DNA from: Ryuthela nishihirai
Taxonomy: Eukaryota; Arthropoda; Arachnida; Araneae; Heptathelidae
Length of the DNA stretch: 64,000 nt
Direction: 5' to 3'
NCBI GenBank assembly: GCA_038380435.1
Contig: JAWZYU010000025.1
Coordinates: 50,724,691-50,788,690, forward strand
Both the position numbers and the translations under genes were made by a program. A model generated the notes under the pieces. The model saw only the letters and a list, made by a program, of their open reading frames with translations. It ran no database searches and was not told the DNA's origin. Positions 1 to 8,616 of this stretch are shown here, one piece after another (positions within the stretch are counted from its first letter, which is position 1; the number at the start of each line of letters is the position of its first letter).

Positions 1-304
1 CTGAGGAGTGGTCAACCACACAAGGTCCTGGTGCTGACCATATAAACCTACTGGACTGGACAGATATATGGCTCTGAGCTTGATTATGGATCATGATTTT
101 GCTGCACTGGTGGGCTTCTGTGGAGGGAAAATCTTCCGCTGTGTTTTCTGTTTGTTTGTGGGTTGACAGCCCCAAGTGAATAGATTCACAGGATATGTTT
201 ATCAGCTGGTGGATAATCCTGAGCAGAAGTCATCGCAGGCTCCTGAACTCTTTGCTTCTATTGGCATCGTCAAATTCTACATTGGAGGAAGTCTTCCAGT
301 GTAG

Positions 305-1400
305 ATGGCTTCAGCCTTTAGTAGTGGGGAAACGGGTCTTTGCCCCATGTCTGCGATTAGGGGGCTGTTTGATATTTTCGGCATTCCCTCTCTCAATAAA
401 CATAGTTTCTTTAAACATCCCACTAACCATTTTCTCTCCATAGGTAGTTGGAATGTGAGGACTCTGCACAGAGCTTTCTCTCTTGATGTCCTCACACAAG
501 AATTCCACAGTTATAATTTAGATATTCTCGGCTTGCAAGAGACCAGATGGACAGATAAAGGTCAGATTCTTAAAAATAATCTTAAATTTCTCTTTTCAGG
601 GAGGGACGACAATAAGCATCACCAAGGCGTGGGTCTGCTTCTCAGCAGAAACGCTAGCGATGCTCTTCTAGGATATGAGTGCATTAATGAAAGGTTTCTT
701 ACAGCAAAATTTCAGACAAGCGTTAAAGACTTGAATGTTATCTGCTGTTATGCCCCCTCTGAGGATGCCGATGAGGATGAGAAGGATAGGTTTTATGAAC
801 AACTTCAGGATATTTTGAATTCTGTCAAGAAAGGAGATATTACCCTTGTTCTTGGTGACTTCAATGCCAAAGTTGGTACTGACTCTGACCTTTGGGGAGG
901 AGTAATAGGCCCTTTTGGTATTGGTAGCTGCAATGGCAATGGGCAACGTCTCCTACAGGTAAGTAAACTCAATGGATTCAGAATAACTAACACTTATTAC
1001 AAACACCGTGACATACATAAGTACACATGGGTTTCACCTGATGGGCTGCATAAGAATATGATTGATTAACATATTAATTAACAGCAAATGGGCTAGTTCT
1101 GTTAGGAATACCAGGGCATATAGGGGAGCTGAAATTGGATCTGACCATTACCTTGTTAAAAGTGTGTTGCAACTTAAACTTAAAAAGTGTTGTGCTAGGG
1201 TTAAAAAATTTACTTTTAATACTGAAGCTCTGAAAGATCCAGTTATGGCCCAAGCTTACCATGATAGGTTACTCAGTCATTATGATAGTCATGGTTTGCT
1301 TACTACTGAAGTTGAGGAAGAATGGGATCATTTTAAACAGGCTTTTTTGGACACTAACAGTACTCTTTTAGGAAAAAGGAGCAGAAGAGGCAAAAAATCT
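305..1400 (+). pseudogene. LINE endonuclease (EEP) domain, frameshifted
   Basis: The translation shows the exonuclease-endonuclease-phosphatase signature: SWNVRTL near the start, LGLQETRW (catalytic Glu), VLGDFNAKVG (Asp/Asn pair) and, after a frame change, GSDHYLV (catalytic His). The frame breaks at about 1068, where one extra base fits, so the end of the domain continues in another frame from 1062 to about 1400. This is the target-nicking domain of a non-LTR retrotransposon. The domain content is clear; the exact start is not. Confidence 0.88.
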
Positions 1401-3323
1401 GAGTGATAAGGCACTTGAGCTTATTTCGGAAAGAAAGAACTGCAGGAATGCCCTTAATCAATACCCTACTAGTCCTAATAGAAAGCATTACAGAGACCTT
1501 AATAAACTTGTAAAGGATCAGTTAGCTGCTGATAAGAATCTTTGGCTTGATGGTTTGGCTGACAAAGCCGAGGAAGCAGTTAGACAGCACAACAGCAGAG
1601 AGCTGTACCAGATAGTTAATGTTTTGTGTGGTAGAAAACGGACAGGCATACAAGGATTGAAGGATAAACAAGGTAAGGTTATAGAAGGGGAGGATTCTGT
1701 CATGGCTAGGTGGGCTGAGCATTTCAGTGATGTTCTAAACAATGTAGTTAGTTCTACTCCCATTGTTTGCAATGATGATAGATGCATTGGTGGCTTTAAT
1801 GTTGGCCCTATAACACAATCTGAAGTTATTTTGGCTGTTTCTAAACTTAAACTTCATAAATCCCCAGGGGTAGATGAAATTACTACTGAAATTCTTAGAG
1901 CTGGGAATATTTCGGTTACCACTTGGATGACTGAAATTCTGAATATCTTTTATGATAAAGGCATGGTTCCTAAGGATTTTACCAGAGCTATTGTTATCCC
2001 TATTTTCAAAAAAGGTGATCGCAGTTCTTGTGATAACTATAGGGGTATCAGCCTACTCTCCGTTCCAGGTAAAGTTCTTTCCATGATTGTGCTTAATAGA
2101 ATTAAGAATCTGGTTGACAGTCAAGTTATTAGAATCTGGTTGACAGTAAGTCATTAAGAATCTGGTTGACAGCGTGATGAGCAATGTGGATTCAGAAGTG
2201 GTAGGGGATGTGTGGATCAGATATTTTCACTTAGGCAGATTCTTGAGAAATGTTTCGAGTTTCAGAAAACTTTGGTTGCTAGCTTTGTTGATTTCAAAAA
2301 GGCTTTCGACTCTGTTGATCGTCATAATTTGTGGTTGATTGTGAGATCATATGATATACCAGACAAGTTAGTTAACATTATGAAAGCTCTCTATAATAAC
2401 ACTGAGTCGTGTGTGAGAGTTGGTAAGGCTTGTAGCAATTGGTTTAGCATTACTTCTGGTGTTCGACAAGGGTGCATTTTGTCTCCTTTTCTCTTTAGCT
2501 TGGTTATTGATTATGTTATGCGAAATTCACTTCAAGGGAAAGATTTTGGCCTTAAATGGGCTGGAGATACGAAAATTTCTGATTTAGATTATGCTGATGA
2601 TTTAGCCCTTTTGTCAAATGATGTTGATGAGATGAACTCTTTCATTCGAGCTGTTGATGAGACTGGTAGTAGAGTAGGTTTGGTTATAAACAGAGAGAAA
2701 ACTAAAGTGATGAAAATTGGTCAGGCAGGCTGTGATTCAGTTAATCTGAATGGTTGCAGTCTTGAGCAGGTGTCACAGTTTAATTATCTTGGGAGCTATG
2801 TAACAGATAATGGTGATGTGCGGCATGAGATTAACAGACGAATAGGGATTGCTGCTGGGACTTTTAAGAACCTATGGAGAGTGTGGAGAAATAGGTGTAT
2901 ACACCTAAAGACTAAAATTAGACTGTATAATAGTTTGGTTCTTTCTAGGTTTAGTTATGGTAGTGAACTTGGACACTTTGTAAACAAGATAACAGAAAAC
3001 TAGATGCTTTTGATTCTAGATGCTTACGCAGTATCTTGGGTATTAGGTGGTTTAACTTTGTAACTAATGATGAGGTTAGGCAAAGGAGTCTGCAACCTCC
3101 TTTAAGCAGCATATTGTGCAGAGAGAGACTCCGTTGGTTTGGCCATGTTGCCCGTATGAATGATTATAGATTGGCGAATAGGGTTATGAACAGTGTGCCT
3201 AGAGGCCTCAGAAAGAAGGGGAGACCTAGGATGCGGTGGGCAGACAATGTCAAACAGGACCTTGTTAGAATTGGTGTGCAGTGGCCAGATGCAGTAGATG
3301 TAGCTCAGGATAGACTTGCTTAG
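1381..3323 (+). pseudogene. LINE reverse transcriptase and C-terminal region, broken
   Basis: From 1381 one frame runs to a TAA at 2155 and then reopens in the same frame from about 2173. The reverse-transcriptase motifs are all visible: SFVDFKKAFDSVD (A), TSGVRQGCILSP (B), DLDYADDLALL (C, catalytic YADD), GLVINREKTKVM (D) and FNYLGSYV (E). A one-base loss near 2966-2972 moves the last part (RLRWFGHVARM, RPRMRWADNVKQDL) to a third frame, ending at 3323. The two in-frame stops at 2155 and 2167 come from a local triplication of agaatctggttgacag. RT identity is certain; the element is dead as read. Confidence 0.9.
2101..2174 (+). repeat. Short tandem triplication inside RT
   Basis: The 16-mer agaatctggttgacag occurs three times within about 70 bases, with slightly different spacers. 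It introduces two in-frame stops into the reverse transcriptase between its N-terminal part and motif A. Confidence 0.85.
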
Positions 3324-3371
3324 AGAACTAAATTGCACGGTCTGGTTGGACCTCCGTAGCCCATGGCTGCT

Positions 3372-3413
<42 letters not shown>
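3372..3413 (+). repeat. (GAT)n LINE tail
   Basis: About 14 uninterrupted trinucleotide units follow the 3' UTR of the LINE and mark its 3' end. Confidence 0.9.
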
Positions 3414-3414
<1 letters not shown>

Positions 3415-3765
3415 TCAGAGTAACGTCAGCTTCTTTCGTATTGTCAATACGAATTTTACTATTTTATATATTATTTCATATTTTCTAATGGTTTGCTCGG
3501 AGACCACAGTACCAATCTGCAAATCACTCTGCAGCACAGTCACTGTGGTAAAAGGGTCGTGAATGGCCCTCCTAAGGAGCATGAAATCTTCATGTCCTGT
3601 AGTGCTGCCTGCTGGTCCCGTACCTGTCTTTCGTGTCATTTGGTGCTGCATGATGTTGAATGAGACGCATCATTGCACTATGCTCACATTGAGCACCATG
3701 TGTGAGGCTATTGTTCGAAAGCTCAATCCAAGCTCTCGCATATCGTGATTCGCTCTCTCAGAAAG
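3415..3765 (-). pseudogene. Tc1-like transposase relic (N-terminal HTH part)
   Basis: Read on the minus strand, about 3750-3690 encodes MRELGLSFRTIASHMV, typical of the first helix-turn-helix of Tc1 transposases. About 3640-3415 then encodes GHEDFMLLRRAIHD...VSEQTIRK, typical of the second. The two lie in different frames with stops between. The DDE catalytic part is absent because the LINE tail abuts at 3413. The upstream half of the original element probably continues beyond the Polinton from 20346. Assigned by motif resemblance only. Confidence 0.6.
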
Positions 3766-3876
3766 CATCAAATGTGCATAATAGTTTCACCGATGTCTTT
3801 AAGCCATGTTCCAAACATTTTCGCAGCATGCACTCCAACCTCCAGTTGGTTATGCTATGATATGAGCTCGTGGCAC

Positions 3877-3882
3877 TCGGTA
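3877..3882 (+). repeat. Polinton target-site duplication, left (tcggta)
   Basis: The six bases tcggta directly precede the left terminus, and the same six bases follow the right terminus at 20340-20345. A 6-bp duplication is the hallmark of Polinton integration. Confidence 0.95.
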
Positions 3883-4336
3883 AGTAGTTTGTTCACACCC
3901 CACCGATCCCCCTTTGCACAGTGCTTTCCCCCCTATGACGTCATCGACCACGCCCCCTATGATGTCACCGACCACGCCCCTATGACGTAACAGGCCACGC
4001 CCCTATGACGCAACATGACGTAATCATTACATAATCATTACGTAACCGACCTTTATTAATAATTCCGCCCCCTTTATTAAACCCCCCTTTCACCCCCCTT
4101 TCACCCTCAGTGGCGCCATCTGTTGACAGTGAGAAGTACTATTTTCCCAAAAAAACCCTATTTTTATTCTAATTCTTCGATTTTTGATTTCCCCCTTTAT
4201 AAAAAAAATTCCTCCCCCTTATGAAAAACCCCTGGCGCCATCTGGTGCCTGTGAGGAACACTAATACCCAAAAAGCCCCTATTTTTATTCTAATTCTTCG
4301 ATTTTTCTTTATTTTACCCCAATGGTTGACCGGGAC
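3883..4336 (+). repeat. Polinton left terminal inverted repeat
   Basis: Starts agtagtttgttcacacc and is matched inverted at the right end. The outer ~280 bp are nearly identical between ends. It carries repeated ATF/CREB-like sites (TGACGTCA 3936, TGACGTAA 3983, TGACGCAA 4006, TGACGTAA 4016) alternating with ccacgcccc boxes. Inside it, a module starting at tggcgccatctg is present twice (about 4111-4200 and 4232-4310). A TATAAAAA motif lies at 4198. Confidence 0.93.
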
Positions 4337-4449
4337 TACCGCAGAGTGTTGTGCAGGCTCTGAGACGTAAACGACAGAGACGTCTGTAGACCCTGCCAGT
4401 GTGAAGACGTCAAGTGTTTTCATCTCCAGATACTCGAACTAGTACAACT

Positions 4450-4986
4450 ATGCAAAACATCTGTATGGTTCTAGACCTCGACGGTTTCCGTGTAAATGGT
4501 CGTTTCCTAGTGCGTGAACTTGGATATGCAACTCTGAATGGGAAATGTGGTGTCTATCGTTTCAATCTTCGACAGCACCAACCTTTGTCAGTAAAAGACA
4601 GAAGGACAGCCAACTACGTGTCTAAATATGTGATAGGTCTACCCTTTCATCCTCTACCTCGAGAAAAGGTGTGGTCGCTAGATCACGTCCCTAACATCGT
4701 GAAATATGTTTACAAACTTGCACGTACTGAAGAAGCTACTGTGGTGGGTTACAAAGGAGGTACTGTGGAAAGAATTCTCTTGGAACAATTAAATCTTCCC
4801 AGTGTTAATCTCGAACTTTACGGCTGCCCCAAATATTGTGATCTCCCCAAAGTTTCCAAGTTCGAATGCGGATATCACACCGGAGAGGACGTCCACTGCT
4901 CTTTAGCAGAAACAGTTGCTTTCTTCGGATGGATTGATCGTCGAGAGCATGTCTCAACAAACACCTGCTTATCAGCTCGTTCCTGA
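4450..4986 (+). CDS. Putative RNase H-fold / DEDD-nuclease-like Polinton protein
   Basis: This is the first gene inside the left repeat. An ATG at 4450 (or 4465) lies just before the first conserved-looking block, MVLDLDGFRVNGRFLVRELG; the frame is open from 4414. The block resembles the first strand of DEDD exonucleases, with an acidic D-x-D pair. A middle segment (VVGYKGGTVERILLEQL) and a C-terminal segment (CGYHTGEDVHCSLAETVAFFGWI) would suit the second and third acidic or His motifs, and several Cys/His residues there could bind metal. That functional reading is inference from pattern only. About 179 residues. I do not know a name for this family. Confidence 0.65.
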   Translation: MQNICMVLDLDGFRVNGRFLVRELGYATLNGKCGVYRFNLRQHQPLSVKDRRTANYVSKYVIGLPFHPLPREKVWSLDHVPNIVKYVYKLARTEEATVVGYKGGTVERILLEQLNLPSVNLELYGCPKYCDLPKVSKFECGYHTGEDVHCSLAETVAFFGWIDRREHVSTNTCLSARS

Positions 4987-5016
4987 TTGGTCGTCTCAGG
5001 TGGTGCGGCTCTCTAG

Positions 5017-5024
5017 TTAAATAG
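5017..5024 (+). promoter_or_regulatory. Possible TATA-like box
   Basis: The sequence ttaaatag lies about 32 bases upstream of the ATG at 5056, in the short gap after the previous gene. Weak, based on position only. Confidence 0.3.
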
Positions 5025-5055
5025 GGAGCGAGTGCTCTGTGCCGCATTGTTCACG

Positions 5056-5850
5056 ATGCAGCCTAGCAATCCAGATGCGTGGTGTCTCGGTGAAGATGTG
5101 TACGTCGTGCCCTCACTGTTCAAAAATAAGTTTTCTGTGCACGTACGCCGCTACAAGAAATATGAAAATGGTGAACTCATCTACCCTACACCAGCAGGAG
5201 TTAGCCTCTCCATACCTGAATGGGAGGCTTTGTGTGCCACGGTACCCCACATAGAGGACAAAGTGAAAATCGGCCCCGATCAACAGACATGGTACATGAT
5301 GCACAGTTTACGTGCCTACATGTATCGCACTGCAGGTGGTGAACGCTGTGTCGACTTCATCAAAGAATCAGCAGACCAAAGAACTCTACAGTTCCGTGTG
5401 GTGAGACGCTGTATAACATTGAACGCTTCGCAGTTGTTCACGCTGGCTATTCACTTAGACGAGGTGATGCGCATTGTGCACAATGTGTGCGGGACCCCCA
5501 AAGATCACCAACTCCGTACAGCCATTATGGAACATTCTGAATCCATTCGTCCTTTCCTACTGAGTCCTGTTTTTGACGGTCCCGATTGTGTTTACCCGCT
5601 GCTGCTGAATATTTTTCAGCAAGAACTTATGCGTGTGATACCGTTAGATGGACTGCAACCCGAAGAAAAAATACCGACCATCGTAGGGTGGTCTGGTGAC
5701 TTGGACATTAATGCCTTAGCACAGGTATTTGTGGATACGGCCTGGAAGCGAGGTCTATTGAATTTTGTAGATTCTGGTTTTGTTTGCAATCTAAAATATA
5801 ATGCTATTGTCGACGAGGCAAAAAATGAAATGTATAAATTAAATAAATAA
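5056..5850 (+). CDS. PC4-like single-strand DNA-binding protein (Polinton)
   Basis: The open frame extends to a GTG at 5032, but the first ATG is at 5056 in good context (cacgATGc), giving about 264 residues. The N-terminal part (roughly residues 20-65) has the PC4/p15 coactivator pattern: a beta strand FSVHVRRYK, an acidic NGEL turn, then a GVSLSIPEWEAL helix start. PC4-type proteins bind single-stranded DNA, which would suit strand-displacement replication or transcription of the element. The rest, about 190 residues, is not recognised. A second, shorter PC4-like segment lies in the next gene. The stop overlaps an AAATAAATAA tract. Confidence 0.6.
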   Translation: MQPSNPDAWCLGEDVYVVPSLFKNKFSVHVRRYKKYENGELIYPTPAGVSLSIPEWEALCATVPHIEDKVKIGPDQQTWYMMHSLRAYMYRTAGGERCVDFIKESADQRTLQFRVVRRCITLNASQLFTLAIHLDEVMRIVHNVCGTPKDHQLRTAIMEHSESIRPFLLSPVFDGPDCVYPLLLNIFQQELMRVIPLDGLQPEEKIPTIVGWSGDLDINALAQVFVDTAWKRGLLNFVDSGFVCNLKYNAIVDEAKNEMYKLNK

Positions 5851-5858
5851 TTATAACC

Positions 5859-5867
5859 TTATATAAT
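5859..5867 (+). promoter_or_regulatory. TATA box candidate
   Basis: ttatataat lies about 40 bases before the ATG at 5906, in the largest gap of the left gene block. A pyrimidine run ending in ttttag (about 5890-5898) also looks like a splice acceptor, so a spliced leader is an alternative. Confidence 0.45.
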
Positions 5868-5905
5868 GTGTCTGTCTTTTCATCCTTTGTCATTTTAGTC
5901 TTGGT

Positions 5906-6232
5906 ATGGATAGGAGAAAGAAGGTATTAGCTAGTGTGGGTAGTGTAATCGTGACATTGTTAACGATAGCCTTACTTGTATTAGAACTTGTAGCTCCTAG
6001 TAAAAATATTCAGTGTGGGGAGTCAAAAGCCTTAGACGGAGAATACAAAATTCGTGTGTGTAACTTAACAGTGGATATCAGACAGTTTATAGGTGACGTT
6101 CCTACAGTGACAGGTGTTACACTTTCACTACATCAATGGCAAAACCTGGTGGGGTACGACGTCTGGGTGCAGCAGAAAACAAAACTTTGGAGTCCCATTA
6201 TTTCGACCCCGAAAGAGGATTCGCTAGTGTAA
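5906..6232 (+). CDS. Small membrane-anchored protein with PC4-like segment
   Basis: 108 residues. After a basic start (MDRRKK) comes a hydrophobic stretch at about residues 7-30, long enough for one membrane span or signal anchor. Two Cys follow, then a segment ending TGVTLSLHQWQNLV, which parallels GVSLSIPEWEAL in the upstream gene. The last ~30 residues overlap the integrase gene in another frame (6136-6232) and may be poorly constrained. Function unknown; it could be a diverged paralogue of the neighbour fused to a membrane anchor. Confidence 0.55.
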   Translation: MDRRKKVLASVGSVIVTLLTIALLVLELVAPSKNIQCGESKALDGEYKIRVCNLTVDIRQFIGDVPTVTGVTLSLHQWQNLVGYDVWVQQKTKLWSPIISTPKEDSLV

Positions 6233-7200
6233 AAAAGTTGGCACAGAATACGGGACTGCCACTCAAACTCGTCCGAGAATGGTTAGAAAAGCAGCCTGCC
6301 TACACGTTACATAAACCTGTTCGCAGAAAGTTCCCTCGTAACAAAGTTTACGTCACAGGGTTAGACGAACAATGGCAAGCCGATCTCATGGTCGTGAAAA
6401 ATCTAACTCGCTTCAATGACGGGTATCGCTACATATTAACAGTCATCGATGTGTTCTCGAGATACGGGTGGGCGCTGGCCATGAAGGCTAAAACGGGGAA
6501 AGAAATGGTCTCAGCTTTCAAAAAAATACTTTCCAAGGGTCGATCCCCAATGAATTTAAATACTGATCAGGGTACGGAATTTACCAACAGAGTGTTCCAG
6601 AAATTCCTGAAAAAGAAAGGTATTCGGTTCTTTGCTACATACTCCGACAAAAAAGCAGCTTTGGTGGAGAGATGGAATCGTACCCTACGCGAGAGACTGG
6701 GGAGATATTATACACGCAACAATACCTACCGCTACCTGGACGTGTTGCAGCGTGTTGTAAGGGGATACAATGCCACCGTTCACAGTGCACACGATATGGC
6801 CCCCAAGGACGTGACCTTACGCAACGAAGACGTCGTGTGGGTTCGACTCTATCACAATCCGAGTGTAGTAAAAGAAAAACCAGCATTTAAAGTAGGTGAC
6901 ACAGTTCGACTAGCCAGTGTAAAAGCGCCCTTCAAGAAGGCAGGTACACATTTGTGGACCGAAGAAATATTTATAGTCGACAAGGTATTACAACGGCACC
7001 CCCCTGTGTATGTCATAAGGGATTCTGAGGGAGAAGTGTTGAAAGGCACATTCTATAAATCGGAGCTTCAAAAAGTGACAGAACCCGAACTTTACACGGT
7101 TGAGAAAATAATCGAGAGAAAAGGTCAAAAGGCACTGGTCAAATTTCGCGGATATCCCAAACCTTCCTGGATCCCTAAAAAATGGATAGTTTCTACCTGA
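6136..7200 (+). CDS. Polinton integrase (rve fold) with C-terminal chromodomain
   Basis: 354 residues, ATG at 6136. The retroviral-type integrase core is clear: D83 in WQADLM, D144 in NTDQGTEF and E178 in ALVERWNRTLRE form the DDE triad, with 33 residues between the last two as I count. The N-terminal ~70 residues form a helical region. The C-terminal ~35 residues (YTVEKIIERKGQKALVKFRG...W) are a chromodomain, which in related integrases reads chromatin marks and guides target choice. It acts on the terminal repeats to insert the element with a 6-bp duplication, matching the flanks seen here. The stop overlaps the next gene by 19 bases. Confidence 0.95.
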   Translation: MAKPGGVRRLGAAENKTLESHYFDPERGFASVKKLAQNTGLPLKLVREWLEKQPAYTLHKPVRRKFPRNKVYVTGLDEQWQADLMVVKNLTRFNDGYRYILTVIDVFSRYGWALAMKAKTGKEMVSAFKKILSKGRSPMNLNTDQGTEFTNRVFQKFLKKKGIRFFATYSDKKAALVERWNRTLRERLGRYYTRNNTYRYLDVLQRVVRGYNATVHSAHDMAPKDVTLRNEDVVWVRLYHNPSVVKEKPAFKVGDTVRLASVKAPFKKAGTHLWTEEIFIVDKVLQRHPPVYVIRDSEGEVLKGTFYKSELQKVTEPELYTVEKIIERKGQKALVKFRGYPKPSWIPKKWIVST

Positions 7201-8225
7201 CTCTTCCCTCCACGGCTAGTCAGAATATTTATCCGAACAATTCGCAGACCGATTTCACAGTCCGTCTGGCACAACCCCTAAGACTGAGAGGAAAATGGAA
7301 AGTGGGGCTAGCAGAAGTTCACTTACCGGTGAGCTGGTACAATGTGGATGGTTCTAACGACACATATGAATATTACGCCCCTGCCACCCCTGAAGAATAT
7401 AGGAAAATCAAACTTAAACCGGGCAAAATAACTCGAATGGAGCTGTTGTCTCTCCTCACCACACAGCTCCCCAAAGAAATAATAGTTTCCTATAACGGTG
7501 GTTACTGGGTATTCAAACCGAGTGAGGGGTACGGACTGATGTTTCCTAAAACGAATTTCGGTAAACTTCTGTGTATCGGCGAGGGAGAAGTTGACAAACC
7601 CTTCCACCAACGATTTGCCAGCAAACTTTGCAATACACCAACTTTCGACATAGATGACGAGTGTTATTTCTACGTGATCCCACCAGGTAGTTTCCAAGAA
7701 CGAAAGGTACCCCACGGACGATACGAAACTGTCGAATCGTTATTCGATGCAATGAACCAGATGTTACCCTACAGGCTGAGAAAAGCTTACCGTTTCAAGC
7801 AGCAGGCAGATCACACCGTGTTGATGGATACAGACAAGTCGCATTACATTAAATTTCCTCGATCGAACCCCGGATTAGGTGACATGCTAGGAATTGCTAA
7901 ATTAGATATACCGCTGAATAAAGTCCTGGGTGACTATCCCATCGATATGAACAGAGGAATGTATGGTATTTATTTGTATTCAGATCTGATTGCTCCTCAG
8001 TTGTTAGGTGATACTCACGGTGAACTGTTGCGTGTCGTGAATCCTGCCGTCAGAACCAGTAATAACGAAGCCATTGTTGCCGTATATCAACAGCCTGATT
8101 ACTACCCCCTTGCAAGGAACAGTTTCGAGAGTGTGAGAATCTTCCTTCGTACCGACACCGGAGAACCTCTGCATTTTAAATTCGGTAAAGTTTTAGTCAA
8201 GTTACATTTCTGTCATGAGGGTTAA
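7182..8225 (+). CDS. Minor capsid protein, penton-like (single jelly roll)
   Basis: 347 residues, ATG at 7182 overlapping the integrase end. The start has the pattern typical of Polinton penton proteins: a FYLTLPS strand, YPNNSQTDFTV, then LRGKWKVGLAEVHLPVSWYNV. In Polintons this gene sits just before the major capsid gene and is modelled as a single-jelly-roll vertex protein by analogy to adenovirus penton base. The order here fits. Jelly-roll fold is inferred from family resemblance and position. It overlaps the following gene by 11 bases. Confidence 0.78.
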   Translation: MDSFYLTLPSTASQNIYPNNSQTDFTVRLAQPLRLRGKWKVGLAEVHLPVSWYNVDGSNDTYEYYAPATPEEYRKIKLKPGKITRMELLSLLTTQLPKEIIVSYNGGYWVFKPSEGYGLMFPKTNFGKLLCIGEGEVDKPFHQRFASKLCNTPTFDIDDECYFYVIPPGSFQERKVPHGRYETVESLFDAMNQMLPYRLRKAYRFKQQADHTVLMDTDKSHYIKFPRSNPGLGDMLGIAKLDIPLNKVLGDYPIDMNRGMYGIYLYSDLIAPQLLGDTHGELLRVVNPAVRTSNNEAIVAVYQQPDYYPLARNSFESVRIFLRTDTGEPLHFKFGKVLVKLHFCHEG

Positions 8226-8616
8226 ATTCGTTCCCCCTTCCGCAGATGCCTACGTGAGCTACTACAAGAGCCAGACAGGGAAGGGTGTGTTCTGTGGTCC
8301 TCGTTATCAGAGAGGCGACGGGCTAGGAAGCATCTTTGCTAGGATCGGACGTTTCATCAGCCCTCTCGTACGCCCTCTCGTACGACCTGCGCTGTCTACC
8401 CTGCGTAAGGGCGGGCTACGGTTCGTTTCAGAGATGTCCCAGGGGCAAAACTTCAAATCTGCAGCCAAAGCCGGGCTCCGTGAAGCGGGTACCGACCTCT
8501 TGCAGCGTGCCAGTTCAAAGCTGCAGGGAGGGAAAGGAATAAAACGTCGTCGTCAGCATCCCAAGGTTCATAAAGTGAAGAGACACTGTACTGTGCAGGA
8601 CGTGTTTTCATCATGA
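8215..8616 (+). CDS. Basic pX/pVI-like core or cement protein
   Basis: 133 residues, strongly basic at the C terminus (KRRRQ...KVKRH). It contains a Gly-rich YQRGDGLGSIF motif followed by an amphipathic, proline-broken stretch (FISPLVRPLVRP). Small proteins with an RG-x-G-hydrophobic-G motif and an amphipathic helix recur in Polintons and are compared to adenovirus pX or pVI. The sequence LQGGK fits the adenain cleavage consensus ([MIL]-x-G-G|x), and an adenain-like protease is encoded two genes downstream. Likely a virion precursor protein processed on maturation; this is inference. Confidence 0.65.
   Translation: MRVKFVPPSADAYVSYYKSQTGKGVFCGPRYQRGDGLGSIFARIGRFISPLVRPLVRPALSTLRKGGLRFVSEMSQGQNFKSAAKAGLREAGTDLLQRASSKLQGGKGIKRRRQHPKVHKVKRHCTVQDVFSS

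Larger units (their letters stand above)
1..3413 (+). mobile_element. RTE-like non-LTR retrotransposon, degraded
   Basis: The segment holds an apurinic-type endonuclease followed by a reverse transcriptase and a C-terminal conserved tail, the order of RTE-type LINEs (family often labelled craniofacial-development-protein-2-like). It ends in a (GAT)n tract at 3372-3413, as expected of RTE elements, which end in short tandem repeats rather than poly-A. The 5' boundary is not visible and may lie outside the window. The frame changes near 1068, 1400 and 2970, and stops lie at 2155-2169, so the copy cannot encode an intact protein. A 5'-truncated relative lies at 27541-28545 on the other strand. 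Confidence 0.9.

Noticed and set aside
4169..4423. 84-residue minus-strand frame in the left terminal repeat
   Set aside because: It lies in repeat DNA, has no counterpart in the right repeat and no recognisable motif.
8300..8335. RGD as an integrin-binding motif
   Set aside because: It sits in a Gly-rich motif whose third position seems variable, in a protein expected to be internal to the virion. Chance is more likely.
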